This document shows positions 28,857 through 37,660 of a stretch of 64,000 bases of DNA, piece after piece; the stretch's first letter is position 1, and the number at the start of each line of letters is the position of its first letter. This stretch comes from Sorangium cellulosum (GTDB taxonomy: Bacteria; Myxococcota_A; Polyangia; Polyangiales; Polyangiaceae). The position numbers and the translations under genes were made by a program. Under the pieces are notes generated by a model. It saw only the letters and a program-made list of their open reading frames with translations. It was not told where the DNA came from and did no database searches. The DNA lies in the NCBI RefSeq assembly GCF_002950945.1, contig NZ_CP012673.1:7144501-7208500 (forward strand), given 5' to 3'.

Positions 28857-29756
28857 TCAGGCGTCATGGTTCACCCGGATCCGGGCGATGAGCTCGCCCG
28901 CCGAGCCGACCTGCGGCCCGAGCGGGGTCAACGTGACGCTCGCCTCGAGCGGGCGGCTGTGCGGGCAGACGAGGCGGCTCCGGGCGACCGCGCGCGCGCT
29001 CGGCAGCGGGGCCTGCACGTCGACCAGCACCGACGCGACGTCGCGCCCGTAGAGGAGCCGCTCGTCCACGCCGAAGAGGTCGTGGGCGCTCGGGTTCGCG
29101 CCGAGGATCTCGCCCTCGCGGTCGAGCAGCAGGCAGGGCTCGGCGATCTCGGCGAGCAGCGCCCTCGACCGCTCCTCGAGCTGCGACACGCTCTCCATCG
29201 CGATCACGAGCTCTTCCTCCAGCTGGTTCACCGAGGTCTTCACGCCAGAGAGCGAGTCGTACATCCGCGCGAACGTGGTGGCGATCTGGCGGACCTCGAT
29301 GGCCTCGAACGGCTTGCGGAGGATCAAGAGGTTCGGCGCACATCCGAGCTCGCTCGCGATCTCGTCCCAGCTGTAGTCCGAGTAGGCGGTGCAGATGACC
29401 GTGTAGATGTCGGGCGCGACGCTCCAGATGCCCTTGATCGTCTGGATCCCGTCGATCCCCGGCGGCATCCGCATGTCGACGAAGGCGAGGAAGTACTTCC
29501 TCGGATTGGCCTGCACGAGGGCGATACCATCCCTGCCGGAGTGGGCCGAGTCGATGGAGAACCGGAGCCCGTGGAGCAGATCGGGCGGCTCCTCGGGGGG
29601 CTCGGCGCCGAACAGGCGCGCCTCGAGATCGTTCAGCCCGCGGAGCATGTCGGGATCGTGAATCGGCTTGGGGACGAGCATCCGCTCCATGAGCACATGG
29701 ATGTCCGGATTGTCGTCCACGACGAGGATGGCTCGATTCATCGGTTCCGCAGGCAT
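28857..29756 (-). CDS. Response regulator with expanded receiver and C-terminal PAS domain
   Basis: A 299-residue regulator. Receiver residues are D14-D15 (VVDDNPD), phosphoacceptor D94 (FVDMRMPPG), T123 (ICTAYS) and K148 (LRKPF). The stretch after helix 1 (about residues 28-64, Pro/Asp/Glu-rich) is roughly 35 residues longer than in a standard receiver. A coiled coil (about 160-200) leads to a PAS-like domain (200-299). There is no DNA-binding or enzyme output domain, so it probably acts through protein contacts, for example on the neighbouring kinase. ATG 29756 follows GAGGAG. Confidence 0.88.
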   Translation of the reverse strand: MPAEPMNRAILVVDDNPDIHVLMERMLVPKPIHDPDMLRGLNDLEARLFGAEPPEEPPDLLHGLRFSIDSAHSGRDGIALVQANPRKYFLAFVDMRMPPGIDGIQTIKGIWSVAPDIYTVICTAYSDYSWDEIASELGCAPNLLILRKPFEAIEVRQIATTFARMYDSLSGVKTSVNQLEEELVIAMESVSQLEERSRALLAEIAEPCLLLDREGEILGANPSAHDLFGVDERLLYGRDVASVLVDVQAPLPSARAVARSRLVCPHSRPLEASVTLTPLGPQVGSAGELIARIRVNHDA

Positions 29757-29803
29757 GAAGCTCCTCTCAAGTCCACCCCGGCCCGGCAGCGGGCCCCCAG
29801 GCC

Positions 29804-30085
29804 CTACCGCCGACTCCGCTGCTCGAGGCTGCGCCGGACCGCCGCGACGCGCAGCTCCGTCCGCGCGATGCTGGCGGCGGTGCCGATCGCCCCCGGCAGC
29901 GCCGCCAGGCTGTCGAGCACCTGGTAGACGGCCTCGATCGGCAAGATGGCGTCCTTCTCCTTCAACCCGAGCTTCTTCCCCTCCCGGTCAACCACCTCGG
30001 CCGCCACGGTGCTTCCGAGCGTCCGACCGAGGAGCTGCACCAGCTCGGCGCGCTCACATCGAGGGTTGCTGCCAGGAGGTCCCAT
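29804..30085 (-). CDS. Small protein of unknown function
   Basis: A 93-residue soluble protein, probably largely helical: RAELVQLLGRTLGSTVAAEVV, a Lys-rich turn, then a long helix to the basic C-terminus. No family recognised. It is the first gene of a three-gene run with the response regulator (47 bp) and histidine kinase, so a role in that signalling unit is plausible. AGGAAA lies upstream of its ATG. Confidence 0.6.
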   Translation of the reverse strand: MGPPGSNPRCERAELVQLLGRTLGSTVAAEVVDREGKKLGLKEKDAILPIEAVYQVLDSLAALPGAIGTAASIARTELRVAAVRRSLEQRSRR

Positions 30086-30326
30086 ACCTGCGTTTCCTCA
30101 GCGATCGTCACTCCGCAGAGCATTGGACTCCCGGGGACGGGAGGTGTCAACCACTAGCTCGGTCGCCCGCGGACACACGTCGCGCATTGACCCAAACTCA
30201 ATAGGCGTAATCCCACTTACATACTATCCGGCGTTCGGAGCGAGGGGGGGGCGCGGCGGGAAATGTGAGAGAGAGGTCTGTGTTCCCCGTCCCCATTGCA
30301 AAAAAAGGCGTTCCTGCCGGCGAGAA

Positions 30327-31655
30327 ATGAGCGATTCTGTGGCCCTTGCGATCGGAAGAGCGAAGGTGACGACGGATCAGGATGGCATCGAGCGGCTCCG
30401 GGCGGAGAACGCCGGATTGCGCGAGGAGCTCGGGAAGCTGCGGGAGGTGATGGCGCGGCGGGAGGAGCGGACGCGGCGCATCCTGCAGGCGGCCCTGGAG
30501 GGGTTCCACCTGGTGGGGCTGGACGGCAAGATCCTCGACTGCAACCCGTTCTTCGCGAGCACCTTGGGGTACGACCGGAGCGAGCTCCTGGGGATGGACA
30601 TCGGCCAGGTCGACCAGCGGCCGCCGGAGGAGCTCGCCGCGGCCATCGCGGAGATCAGGGCGAAGGGGGCGGCCCGCTTCGTCGCGCGGCACGTGCGCAA
30701 GGACGGCGTCCCGGTCGACGTCGAGGTCAGCAGTCACCTCGTCTCGCTGGAGGACGAGCAGTTCTTCTCGTCGTTCTCGCACCCGATCACGGAGCAGCTG
30801 AGGCGCGAGCAGGCGCTGCGCGAGAGCGAGCAGAAGTTCCGCGCGATCTTCGACGAGACCTCGATGTTCATCAGCCTGCTCACGCCGGAGGGGCACCTGC
30901 TCGAGTGCAACCGGACGATGGCCGATTTCACCGGGGCGCTGCCGCGCGGGGGCGAGGGCGAGCCCATCTGGGAGGCGCCGTTCTGGGGCGACACGGGCGA
31001 CGCCGCGGAGCACGTCAGGGCGTGTGTGCAGAAGGCCGGCGCGGGCGCGTCGTCCTCGTGCGAGGTGGAGCTCCATGGGCCGGGAGGCCGGGTGGCGACC
31101 CTCGATGTCAAGATGAAGCCGATCCTGGACACGTCGGGCAAGACCGTCCTCGTGATCGCAGAGGGCTACGACGTGACCGAGCTCCGGCGGGCCGAGGCGG
31201 AGCGGGCCTCGCTGCAGGAGCGGATGATCGACGCCCAGGAGGCGACCATCCGGGAGCTGTCGACGCCGCTCATCCCGCTCGACGAGGGGATCCTCGTCAT
31301 GCCGCTCGTCGGCCGGCTGGACCGGGTGCGCATCGGGCAGCTCCTGGAGCGGCTCCTGCAAGGGGTGGTGGCGCAGCGGGCCGCGACGGTGATCCTCGAC
31401 GTGACCGGCGTGCCGATGGTGGACGCCGAGATCGCGGACGCGCTGATCAGGGCGGCGCAGGCGGTCAAGCTGCTGGGCGCGGAGGTCATCCTCACCGGCG
31501 TGGGCCCCGAGGTGGCGCAGACGATGGTCGGCATCGGCACCGACTTCCGGGAGATCATCACGCTGAGCTCGCTGCAGAGCGGGCTCCACCATGCCCTCGG
31601 GCGCTCGCGCCGCGGGGGCAGCTCCGGGTCGGCGCGGCGGCGCGATCGGCGATAG
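30327..31655 (+). CDS. PAS-PAS-STAS protein, RsbR-like
   Basis: A 442-residue soluble signalling protein. An N-terminal coiled coil (about 22-50) is followed by PAS 1 (50-160; ILQAALEGFHLVGLDGKILDCNPFF) and PAS 2 (165-290). A linker with ATIRELSTPLIPL leads to a C-terminal STAS domain (about 310-435; MPLVGRLD, VILDVTGVPMVDAEIADALI). That arrangement is the hallmark of RsbR-type stressosome co-antagonists, where Thr residues near LDVTGVP and in the linker are phosphorylated. No RsbS or RsbT partner is adjacent. It is divergent from the small-protein/regulator/kinase operon, which suggests shared regulation. Confidence 0.88.
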   Translation: MSDSVALAIGRAKVTTDQDGIERLRAENAGLREELGKLREVMARREERTRRILQAALEGFHLVGLDGKILDCNPFFASTLGYDRSELLGMDIGQVDQRPPEELAAAIAEIRAKGAARFVARHVRKDGVPVDVEVSSHLVSLEDEQFFSSFSHPITEQLRREQALRESEQKFRAIFDETSMFISLLTPEGHLLECNRTMADFTGALPRGGEGEPIWEAPFWGDTGDAAEHVRACVQKAGAGASSSCEVELHGPGGRVATLDVKMKPILDTSGKTVLVIAEGYDVTELRRAEAERASLQERMIDAQEATIRELSTPLIPLDEGILVMPLVGRLDRVRIGQLLERLLQGVVAQRAATVILDVTGVPMVDAEIADALIRAAQAVKLLGAEVILTGVGPEVAQTMVGIGTDFREIITLSSLQSGLHHALGRSRRGGSSGSARRRDRR

Positions 31656-31662
31656 ACGCCGC

Positions 31663-32475
31663 TCAGGCGGTGCGCCCGCGCGCCTCGCGCACGAGCGCCA
31701 CCATCGCCTTCCGGACCTCGTCCGACGTCGACACCGGCGCGGAGAACGCGAGCCGCGCCGCCTTCGGGCCGGCCGGCGTGATGACGTCGAGCTCGAAGCC
31801 GTAACGGTCGACCGCGATCATCGTGGCGCCCGTCGCGTCCTTGATCCCGGCGAGGCTCTTCGCGTACGCGAGCACGGCGTCGGCGTGATCCGTGTTCATG
31901 TGCTCCAGGATGCGCGCGGCGTCGGCCGTGAGCGGATCGGGCTCGGCCGCCGCGTAGTCGCTCGCGTCGACCCACGACATCCGGCCGAAGCCGCCGACAT
32001 AACGGATCGACACGGGGTCGAGCCGGTAGAAGGCGAAGTCGGTGAAGCCGACGTAGTACGACGCGCGCGGGTGCGCCGCGAGGAACCTCGTCCGCGCGGC
32101 GGCCGCCTCCGCGCCGTCGAGCGGGCGGCACGGGCCGATCAGCGTCGCCCGCCCGAGGGCGAGCGGGTCGGCGCGGCCCTCCGAAGGCTCGGCCACGAGC
32201 AGCGACGCCTCGGGGCGCTCCTTCAGGTTGCCGGTGTGCTCGGCGAGCGCCGACAGGAGCAGCAGCGGGCGCCCCTCTGCGTCCACGGCGACGGTGACGA
32301 GCGATCCGTAAGGGTACCCCGCGGGGTCGCGCGCGAGCGTGCACAACGTGGCGGAGCGGGCCTGCTGCGCCAGCGTGCGGCAGCGCTCGGCGTGGCTCGG
32401 CGCCGTCGCGCTCGGGGCAGCGAACTCGGCGTCCGATCCAGCGTCCGGCCGCCCGTGGTCTGTGCTCGTCGACAT
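31663..32475 (-). CDS. HugZ-like pyridoxamine-phosphate-oxidase-fold protein with DUF2470
   Basis: A 270-residue protein with an N-terminal split-barrel flavin/haem-binding domain (about 35-165; TLCTLARDPAGYPYGSLV, LLLLSALAEHTGNL, SIRYVGGFGRM) and a C-terminal helical DUF2470-type domain (about 185-265; ILEHMNTDHADAVLAYAKSLAG). HugZ/HutZ proteins with this architecture degrade or carry haem. Whether this one binds haem or FMN cannot be decided from sequence. It ends 7 bp from the STAS protein, on the opposite strand. Confidence 0.85.
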   Translation of the reverse strand: MSTSTDHGRPDAGSDAEFAAPSATAPSHAERCRTLAQQARSATLCTLARDPAGYPYGSLVTVAVDAEGRPLLLLSALAEHTGNLKERPEASLLVAEPSEGRADPLALGRATLIGPCRPLDGAEAAAARTRFLAAHPRASYYVGFTDFAFYRLDPVSIRYVGGFGRMSWVDASDYAAAEPDPLTADAARILEHMNTDHADAVLAYAKSLAGIKDATGATMIAVDRYGFELDVITPAGPKAARLAFSAPVSTSDEVRKAMVALVREARGRTA

Positions 32476-32525
32476 GAAAGGGCGGGTAGCACGCCCCGAG
32501 GACCGCCGGAACCGGGAGCTCCGCG

Positions 32526-34349
32526 CTACGACGGCACGACGCGGAGCCGCCCGCGCTGCGCGGCCGCGTCCCTGCCGGCCTCGGCCGCGCGGGCCGGCGC
32601 CGGGCGGGGCGCGGCCGGCGGCCACGCCGCGAAGTCCTCCGGGAGCGGCCCCGGGAGCGCGGGCTGCACGGTCCGCTCCAGGAGCTGGAAGTCGCAGCGC
32701 GCGACGAGATCGAGCGGGAGCCCCTTGCCCGGCCCGCCCTTCGCGAACCACGCCCGCGCCGCCTGCACGTTGCGGATGAGCACGGCGTGCTGCGGATCGC
32801 GCTTCGCCGCCGCCGTGAAGTGATCCTGCATCGCCTGCCAGTCTCCCCGGCGCGCCGCGACGCAGGCGAGCGTGTTGTACGCGAGCCCCGGCACCGGGAC
32901 GCCGAGCTCCAGCGCGCGCGCGGCGTGGCGCTCCGCCAGGTCGAGCTCCCCCGCGTCGAGGTACGCCACGCCGAGCTCCAGGTGCGCGGCGTGGTGGTCG
33001 CCGAGCCGGGCGAGGATCGCCCGGCGCTCCTCCACCCCCTCGCGGTAGAGCTCGCACAGGCCCTTGTTCTCCTGGAACCACGCGCTCATGAGCGCGGTGT
33101 CCTCCTCCGAGGCGTCGAACGGCGTCTTGAGCTCCTGGAAGTCGCCGCGGAAATAGACCTCCCGGTCGAGCCAGCCGGCCGCCTCCGCGTCGTCGAAGTC
33201 GCGCGTCCCCGGGTAGATCGACAGGCACGAGAAGATGTACTGGTGCGGCCTCGCGGCCTCCAGGAACGCGAGCGTCTCCCGGAACGTCTCGGCCGTCTCG
33301 CCGCGATTGCCCAGCATCATGTAATACCGCACCTGGATTCCGTACTTCTTCGCCAGGTCGGTCGACTCGATGATCTTCTTGACCGTGATCTTCTTGTCGA
33401 TGTTCTTCAGGATCGACGGCGAGCCCGACTCGACGCCGAGGCTCAGGCGCTGGCAGCCGGCGAGCCGCATCTCGCGGAGCAGGTCGTCGCCGAGCACGTC
33501 GACGCGGGTGTCGCAGCTCCACAGAAACGAGATCTTCCGCTCGCGGATGCCGCGGCAGATGTCGATGACCCGCTTGCGGTTCGTCGTGAAGGTGTCGTCC
33601 TTGATCTGGAGCATCTTCACGGGGGCCTTCGCCACCGCGGCCTCGAGCGAGTCGAGCACGTAAGACACCGACTGGCCCCGGAACCCGCGGCCCCACGTCG
33701 CCTCGGCCCCGCAGAACGTGCAGGCCCAGGCGCAGCCGCGCGACGTCATCACGATGTGCGTGGCGAAGTGGTCGTGCGGCGACGCGAGCGCGTCGAGCTC
33801 CTCGATCGCCGGCCGGGGCGGGCCGAGCTCGACGCGGCCCTCCACGCGGTAGGCCGTGCCGGCGATGCCGAGCGCGGGCCGGCCGGCCTCGAGGCGCTCG
33901 AGCAGCTCCAGGAACGAGTGCTCGCTCTCGCCGAGCGTCACGGTGTCGATCTCGGGGTGGTGCCGCAGCATCTCGGCCGCGAGCGGGGTCGCGTGCGGCC
34001 CGCCGACCACGATGTGCGCGCCGGGGTGGAGCCTCCGGATGCACCGCGCGGTGAGCGCCACGCCGCGCCGGTTGGCGGTCCAGCACGACATGCCGAACAC
34101 GTCGGCGTCGAGCGCGCGCACGATCCGCTCGAGCTCCGAGAACGGGTACGAAGACAGGTTGAGGACCTTCACCTGGTGGCCCGCGCGGATGGCCTGCGCC
34201 CCGAGCGAGTAGAGCCCGTAGGGCGTCTGGTGGAAGTCCGGGTCGAGGTCGCCCTCCTGGTAGTCGGCGGGCGGGCCGTCGTTCGGATCGGGCGCCTCGC
34301 CCGGCGCGGGGATCTTCCAGGGCGGTGGGTAGAGCAGCGCGATCCGCAT
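32526..34349 (-). CDS. B12-binding-type radical SAM protein with C-terminal TPR region
   Basis: A 607-residue enzyme. The N-terminal 170 residues look like a cobalamin-binding Rossmann domain (HIVVGGPHATPLAAEML, DTVTLGESE). The radical SAM core starts at CAWACTFC (C206, C210, C213, the 4Fe-4S ligands). It continues with KDDTFTTNRKRVIDICRGI, LSLGVESGSPSILKNIDK and YYMMLGNRGETAETF, typical of B12-dependent methylases and MiaB-like proteins of natural-product or lipid modification. Residues about 435-540 form TPR-like helices, and the tail is Pro/Ala-rich. It precedes a GH1 glycosidase... on transcription it follows it by 26 bp, so the two are probably co-expressed. The substrate is unknown. Confidence 0.88.
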   Translation of the reverse strand: MRIALLYPPPWKIPAPGEAPDPNDGPPADYQEGDLDPDFHQTPYGLYSLGAQAIRAGHQVKVLNLSSYPFSELERIVRALDADVFGMSCWTANRRGVALTARCIRRLHPGAHIVVGGPHATPLAAEMLRHHPEIDTVTLGESEHSFLELLERLEAGRPALGIAGTAYRVEGRVELGPPRPAIEELDALASPHDHFATHIVMTSRGCAWACTFCGAEATWGRGFRGQSVSYVLDSLEAAVAKAPVKMLQIKDDTFTTNRKRVIDICRGIRERKISFLWSCDTRVDVLGDDLLREMRLAGCQRLSLGVESGSPSILKNIDKKITVKKIIESTDLAKKYGIQVRYYMMLGNRGETAETFRETLAFLEAARPHQYIFSCLSIYPGTRDFDDAEAAGWLDREVYFRGDFQELKTPFDASEEDTALMSAWFQENKGLCELYREGVEERRAILARLGDHHAAHLELGVAYLDAGELDLAERHAARALELGVPVPGLAYNTLACVAARRGDWQAMQDHFTAAAKRDPQHAVLIRNVQAARAWFAKGGPGKGLPLDLVARCDFQLLERTVQPALPGPLPEDFAAWPPAAPRPAPARAAEAGRDAAAQRGRLRVVPS

Positions 34350-34375
34350 GGGTCCTGCCTTTCGGGTGCCGCCGT

Positions 34376-35659
34376 TCACGCCGGCGCGGCGCCGCCCTCG
34401 AGCGGCACGCCGGCCGTGCCGTCCGCGTCGAGGCGGCGCGCGCGCGCGATCCGGGCGTAGAGCTCCGCGCTCGGCCGCGGGCTGCGCTCCTGGGTCGTGT
34501 GGTCGACCTCGACCAGCCCGAAGCGCGGGGCGTAGCCCTCGGCCCATTCGAAGCCGTCGAGCAGCGACCAGTGCATGTACCCGCGCACGTCGATGCCGCG
34601 CTCGATCGCCCGCGCCACCTCGGCGAGGTGCCGCACGAGGAACATCGGGCGCTGATCGTCGTCGGCGTCGGCGATGCCGTTCTCGGTGATGTAGATGGGC
34701 ACCCCGGCGCGGGGCCACCAGGCGTCCAGCACGTAGCCGAGCCCTTCCGGGTAGATCTCCCAGCCGAGGTCGCTGACCTCGGCGCCGTCCGGGACCAGGC
34801 GCCGGACGAACCCCTCGCGCGCGTGGGCCGGCGAGAAGCGGACCAGGTCGCGGCTGTAGTAGTTCACGCCGAAGAAGTCGTGCAGGCGGCTGTCGCAGAC
34901 GGCGCGGGCGAAGGCGTCGTTGAACAGGCGCTCGAAGAGCGCGGCCCACATGCGGTCGGCGAGGCGCCCGAACCGCTCCGGCTCGATGACGCGCAGGTGG
35001 TGGGCGACGCCGACGGCGATGGAGTGGCCGCGGCGGCCCGCGGCCTCGTGCATGGCGCGGTACATGGCGGCGTGGGCGCGGAGGAGGTTCTGGTGGGCGC
35101 GCACGGCCTCGACCGGGGAGCTCCGGGCCGGGGGCCAGACGCCGAGCAGGTGCGCCTGGAGGGCGAGCATGTTGGGCTCGTTGAGGGTGACCCAGAGGTC
35201 GCAGAGGTCGCCGAGCGCCTCGACGGCGCGCTCGGCGAAGCGCGCGAGGAGCGCGGGCAGCTGCTGGGAGAGCAGCCCGCCGCGCTGGGCGACCCAGCGC
35301 GGGAGGGTGAAGTGGTGGACGGTGACCATCGGGGTGATGCCGGCGTCCCGGTGGGCGCCGAGCACGTCGCGGTAGTGGTCCCAGGTGGCGGAATCGAACT
35401 CGCCGGGCTGCCGCTCGACGCGGGCCCACTCGATGGAGAGCCGGTGCGCCCCCATGCAGAGCCGCGCCTGGAGCGCGACGTCCTCGCGGAAGCGGTGCAG
35501 CTGGTCGCACGCGCCGTCCGGGGTATCGCCGCCGCGGACGCGCCCGGGCTCGCGCGCGAACGCGGCCCAGTCGCTCTGCTCGCAGTGCCCCTCCACCTGC
35601 GTGGCGGAGGTGGCGGTGCCGAACAGGAACGCGTCCGGGAAGCGCAGGACCTCACCCAT
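34376..35659 (-). CDS. Family GH1 beta-glycosidase
   Basis: A 427-residue retaining glycosidase, typical of GH1 length. The acid/base Glu is E161 in the TLNEPN segment and the nucleophile is E326 in YITENG. GTATSATQVEG (14-24) and the C-terminal HWSLLDGFEWAEGY segment line the sugar-binding site. No signal peptide is visible, so it acts in the cytoplasm on imported or intracellular beta-glucosides. It is followed on the same strand, after 26 bp, by the radical SAM/TPR gene. That coupling is unusual and may indicate hydrolysis of a glycosylated intermediate. Confidence 0.93.
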   Translation of the reverse strand: MGEVLRFPDAFLFGTATSATQVEGHCEQSDWAAFAREPGRVRGGDTPDGACDQLHRFREDVALQARLCMGAHRLSIEWARVERQPGEFDSATWDHYRDVLGAHRDAGITPMVTVHHFTLPRWVAQRGGLLSQQLPALLARFAERAVEALGDLCDLWVTLNEPNMLALQAHLLGVWPPARSSPVEAVRAHQNLLRAHAAMYRAMHEAAGRRGHSIAVGVAHHLRVIEPERFGRLADRMWAALFERLFNDAFARAVCDSRLHDFFGVNYYSRDLVRFSPAHAREGFVRRLVPDGAEVSDLGWEIYPEGLGYVLDAWWPRAGVPIYITENGIADADDDQRPMFLVRHLAEVARAIERGIDVRGYMHWSLLDGFEWAEGYAPRFGLVEVDHTTQERSPRPSAELYARIARARRLDADGTAGVPLEGGAAPA

Positions 35660-35746
35660 GGCCGCGCATCCTACGCGAACTCGCGCCGCGTGGCTGCTTC
35701 GGGGCACAACATTGCCCGGTCGGGCTGGCGCGGTAGGCTCGGGCCG

Positions 35747-36628
35747 GTGTGCGCTGGGCGGAGCGGAGGTGCGGCGAGCGCGGGACGCGGGCGCGGCGGG
35801 GGATGGCGCAGAGAGGGGTGGTGCAGCGCGGGATGGCGCAGAGAGGGATGGCGCGTCGCGAGGTGGCGAGCGCGGGCCGCCGCAGCGGTCGCGCTCGCCG
35901 CGGCGCTGCTGCACGGAGCCGTGCCGGCCCAGGCGGACGCGCCGGCCAGGGCAGACGCGCCAGCCAGGGCGGACGCGGTCGGCTGGGCGACGGCGCAGGC
36001 GGCCGAGCTGACGCGGCAGGCCAAGGCCCGCCTGGCGGCCGGCGAGGCCGACGTGGCGCTCGCGCGTTACCTGGAGGCGATCCGCTTCGACGCGACCTAC
36101 GGCCCGGCGTACCTCGGGCTCGGCGCGCTGCACGAGCGGGCGGGTGATCCGCGCGAGGCGGAGCGCACGTACACGGTGGGGCTGGACCACGTGAACGGCT
36201 TCGTCGAGGGCCACCGCGCGCGGGCGGCGCTCCGGACGCGCGAGGGGCGGCGCGGCGAGGCGCTCGCGGATCTGGAGGCGGCGGTGGCGCTGCGCGGCGA
36301 CGACGCCGGCCTGCTCCGGGAGCTCGCGGCCGCGTACGTGGCGGCGAGCGCGCTGCCGGCGGCGCTGGGGGTCGCGCGGCGGCTCGCGGCGATCGGCGCG
36401 GCCGCGGGCGACGGCGCGCTCGAGGCGGAGGCGACGACGCAGGCGCGGGCGCTGTCGGTGCTGGTCGGCGAGGCGGATCCCGTGCGGGCGGGCGGCGGCG
36501 GCGATCGGGGGGCGGTCCGGCGCGCGCTCGCGCGCTACGCCGCGGCGCCGGCGCGGGGGCGGGCGCGCGGCGCGGGGACGGGGACGGCGCGCGAAGGCGG
36601 CGCCGCGCCGGGGCGCGAGGGGCGGTGA
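35747..36628 (+). CDS. Secreted TPR-repeat protein
   Basis: A protein of about 293 residues. After a Gly/Arg/Trp-rich stretch there is a hydrophobic signal-like segment ending GAVPAQADA, then TPR-type helices (AKARLAAGEADVALARYLEAIRFDATYGPAYLGLGALHERAGDPREAERTY region, split here into repeats of about 34 residues). The tail is Ala/Gly/Arg-rich. The start is uncertain: GTG 35747 is the only start codon found in frame between the glycosidase start and the signal-like segment. The N-terminal coding sequence contains imperfect GGATGGCGCAGAGAGG repeats that create Trp/Arg repeats. It diverges from the glycosidase gene. Confidence 0.6.
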   Translation: MCAGRSGGAASAGRGRGGGWRREGWCSAGWRREGWRVARWRARAAAAVALAAALLHGAVPAQADAPARADAPARADAVGWATAQAAELTRQAKARLAAGEADVALARYLEAIRFDATYGPAYLGLGALHERAGDPREAERTYTVGLDHVNGFVEGHRARAALRTREGRRGEALADLEAAVALRGDDAGLLRELAAAYVAASALPAALGVARRLAAIGAAAGDGALEAEATTQARALSVLVGEADPVRAGGGGDRGAVRRALARYAAAPARGRARGAGTGTAREGGAAPGREGR

Positions 36629-36653
36629 GCGCGCTCCGCCCGTGACGCTGCAC

Positions 36654-36746
36654 GAGCGGCCCAGTCGGCGCTGGACGGATGTGGGAGCGGCCCAGTCGGC
36701 GCTGGACGGACCTGGGAGCGGCCCAGTCGGCGCATGGACGGACTGG
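36654..36746 (+). repeat. 31-bp tandem repeat, three copies
   Basis: Three consecutive 31-bp units start at 36654, 36685 and 36716, each GAGCGGCCCAGTCGGCG followed by a slightly variable CTGGACGGA-type half. They lie in the 189-bp gap between the TPR gene and the next gene, 71 bp before its ribosome binding site start region. The period is about three helical turns, which would suit repeated protein binding. Confidence 0.9.
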
Positions 36747-36817
36747 CCAGCAGCCATTGACGGTGGGTGATCCTGTGGCTAGCGATCGGTCGACGCCAGC
36801 CAAGGAGGAGCCCTTTT

Positions 36818-37579
36818 ATGCTCTTGGTCACCGGAGAGGATCCCGTCCTCACGGAGCAGGTCTGTGATGGGCTGTCGCAGCGGAGCATCGCGCACAGCCG
36901 GGTGGATGCGGCCCATGCCACGGCGGAGCGCGGCAATCTGTTCCAGGCCGCGCTCGACGCGCGCGCGAGCGGGATCGTGGTCATCGAGCCGGTCGCGTGG
37001 CGCGGCGCGACGCCGCAGCCTTCACCCTCGCCGTCCGCCGCGCTGATCGCGGCGGCCCTGTCGGCGACGCGCGCCCCCGGGGTGACGTCGCTGACGCTCG
37101 TGACCTCGCGGCGGGACGACGACGAGGGCATCCGGCGGGTCCGGCGCGACGGCGCCCCCTACATCGTGCTCCGGCCGGCGCCGCTCTTCCGGGTGCTGCC
37201 GCTCGGCGCGGAGCGCGCGCTCCGCGACCGCCGCGTGTTGATCCCGCCGGAGGTGGCGGAGTCCTTCAAGGACGCGATCCCCGTCGAGGCGCTCCTGGAG
37301 GCGATCGCGAGCGCGGTCGCGGGGGACACGCCGCAGGGCAAGATCATCGATATCGCGGCGTCGCCGGATCGGTCGGTGCTCGAGGTCCTGGCCCGGGCGG
37401 GCGCGAGGCCCGAGCTCACCGGTGGGCTCCGCTCGCGGATCGGGCGGTGGTTCGGGCACCCGATCGCGATGGTCGACGGGGCGGATCTGCGGATCGACGG
37501 CGTGCCGGACGAGGCGGTCAGGGAGGCGCCGCGGCGCGCGGCCGCGGAGGCGGAGGCGCTCGCGGCGGTCGGGTCGTAG
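36818..37579 (+). CDS. Rossmann-type protein, possible atypical extended SDR
   Basis: A 253-residue protein that begins MLLVTGEDPVLTEQV, like a sugar-epimerase/NmrA-type Rossmann fold but with the Gly-rich loop degenerated (VTGxxxxLxxxV instead of TGxxGxxG). Later it has YIVLRPAPLFRVLPLGAERALRDRR, DAIPVEALLEAIASAV and GKIIDIA, the pattern of C-terminal halves of atypical SDRs. Catalytic Tyr/Lys are not evident, so it may be a non-catalytic or regulatory relative. ATG 36818 follows a strong AAGGAGGAG at 7-nt spacing. No functional assignment beyond fold. Confidence 0.7.
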   Translation: MLLVTGEDPVLTEQVCDGLSQRSIAHSRVDAAHATAERGNLFQAALDARASGIVVIEPVAWRGATPQPSPSPSAALIAAALSATRAPGVTSLTLVTSRRDDDEGIRRVRRDGAPYIVLRPAPLFRVLPLGAERALRDRRVLIPPEVAESFKDAIPVEALLEAIASAVAGDTPQGKIIDIAASPDRSVLEVLARAGARPELTGGLRSRIGRWFGHPIAMVDGADLRIDGVPDEAVREAPRRAAAEAEALAAVGS

Positions 37580-37660
37580 GGAAGAGCGGGGCTGGCGGCG
37601 GGCGAGCGGTGGCGGTCGCTTGACCTCCTGCTGGGAGGGTCGCATGACCGCGTACCACCC

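Noticed and set aside
34325..35746. Long plus-strand frame in front of the TPR protein
   Set aside because: It lies antisense to the GH1 glycosidase, whose catalytic motifs are intact; only the part after about 35747 is likely coding.
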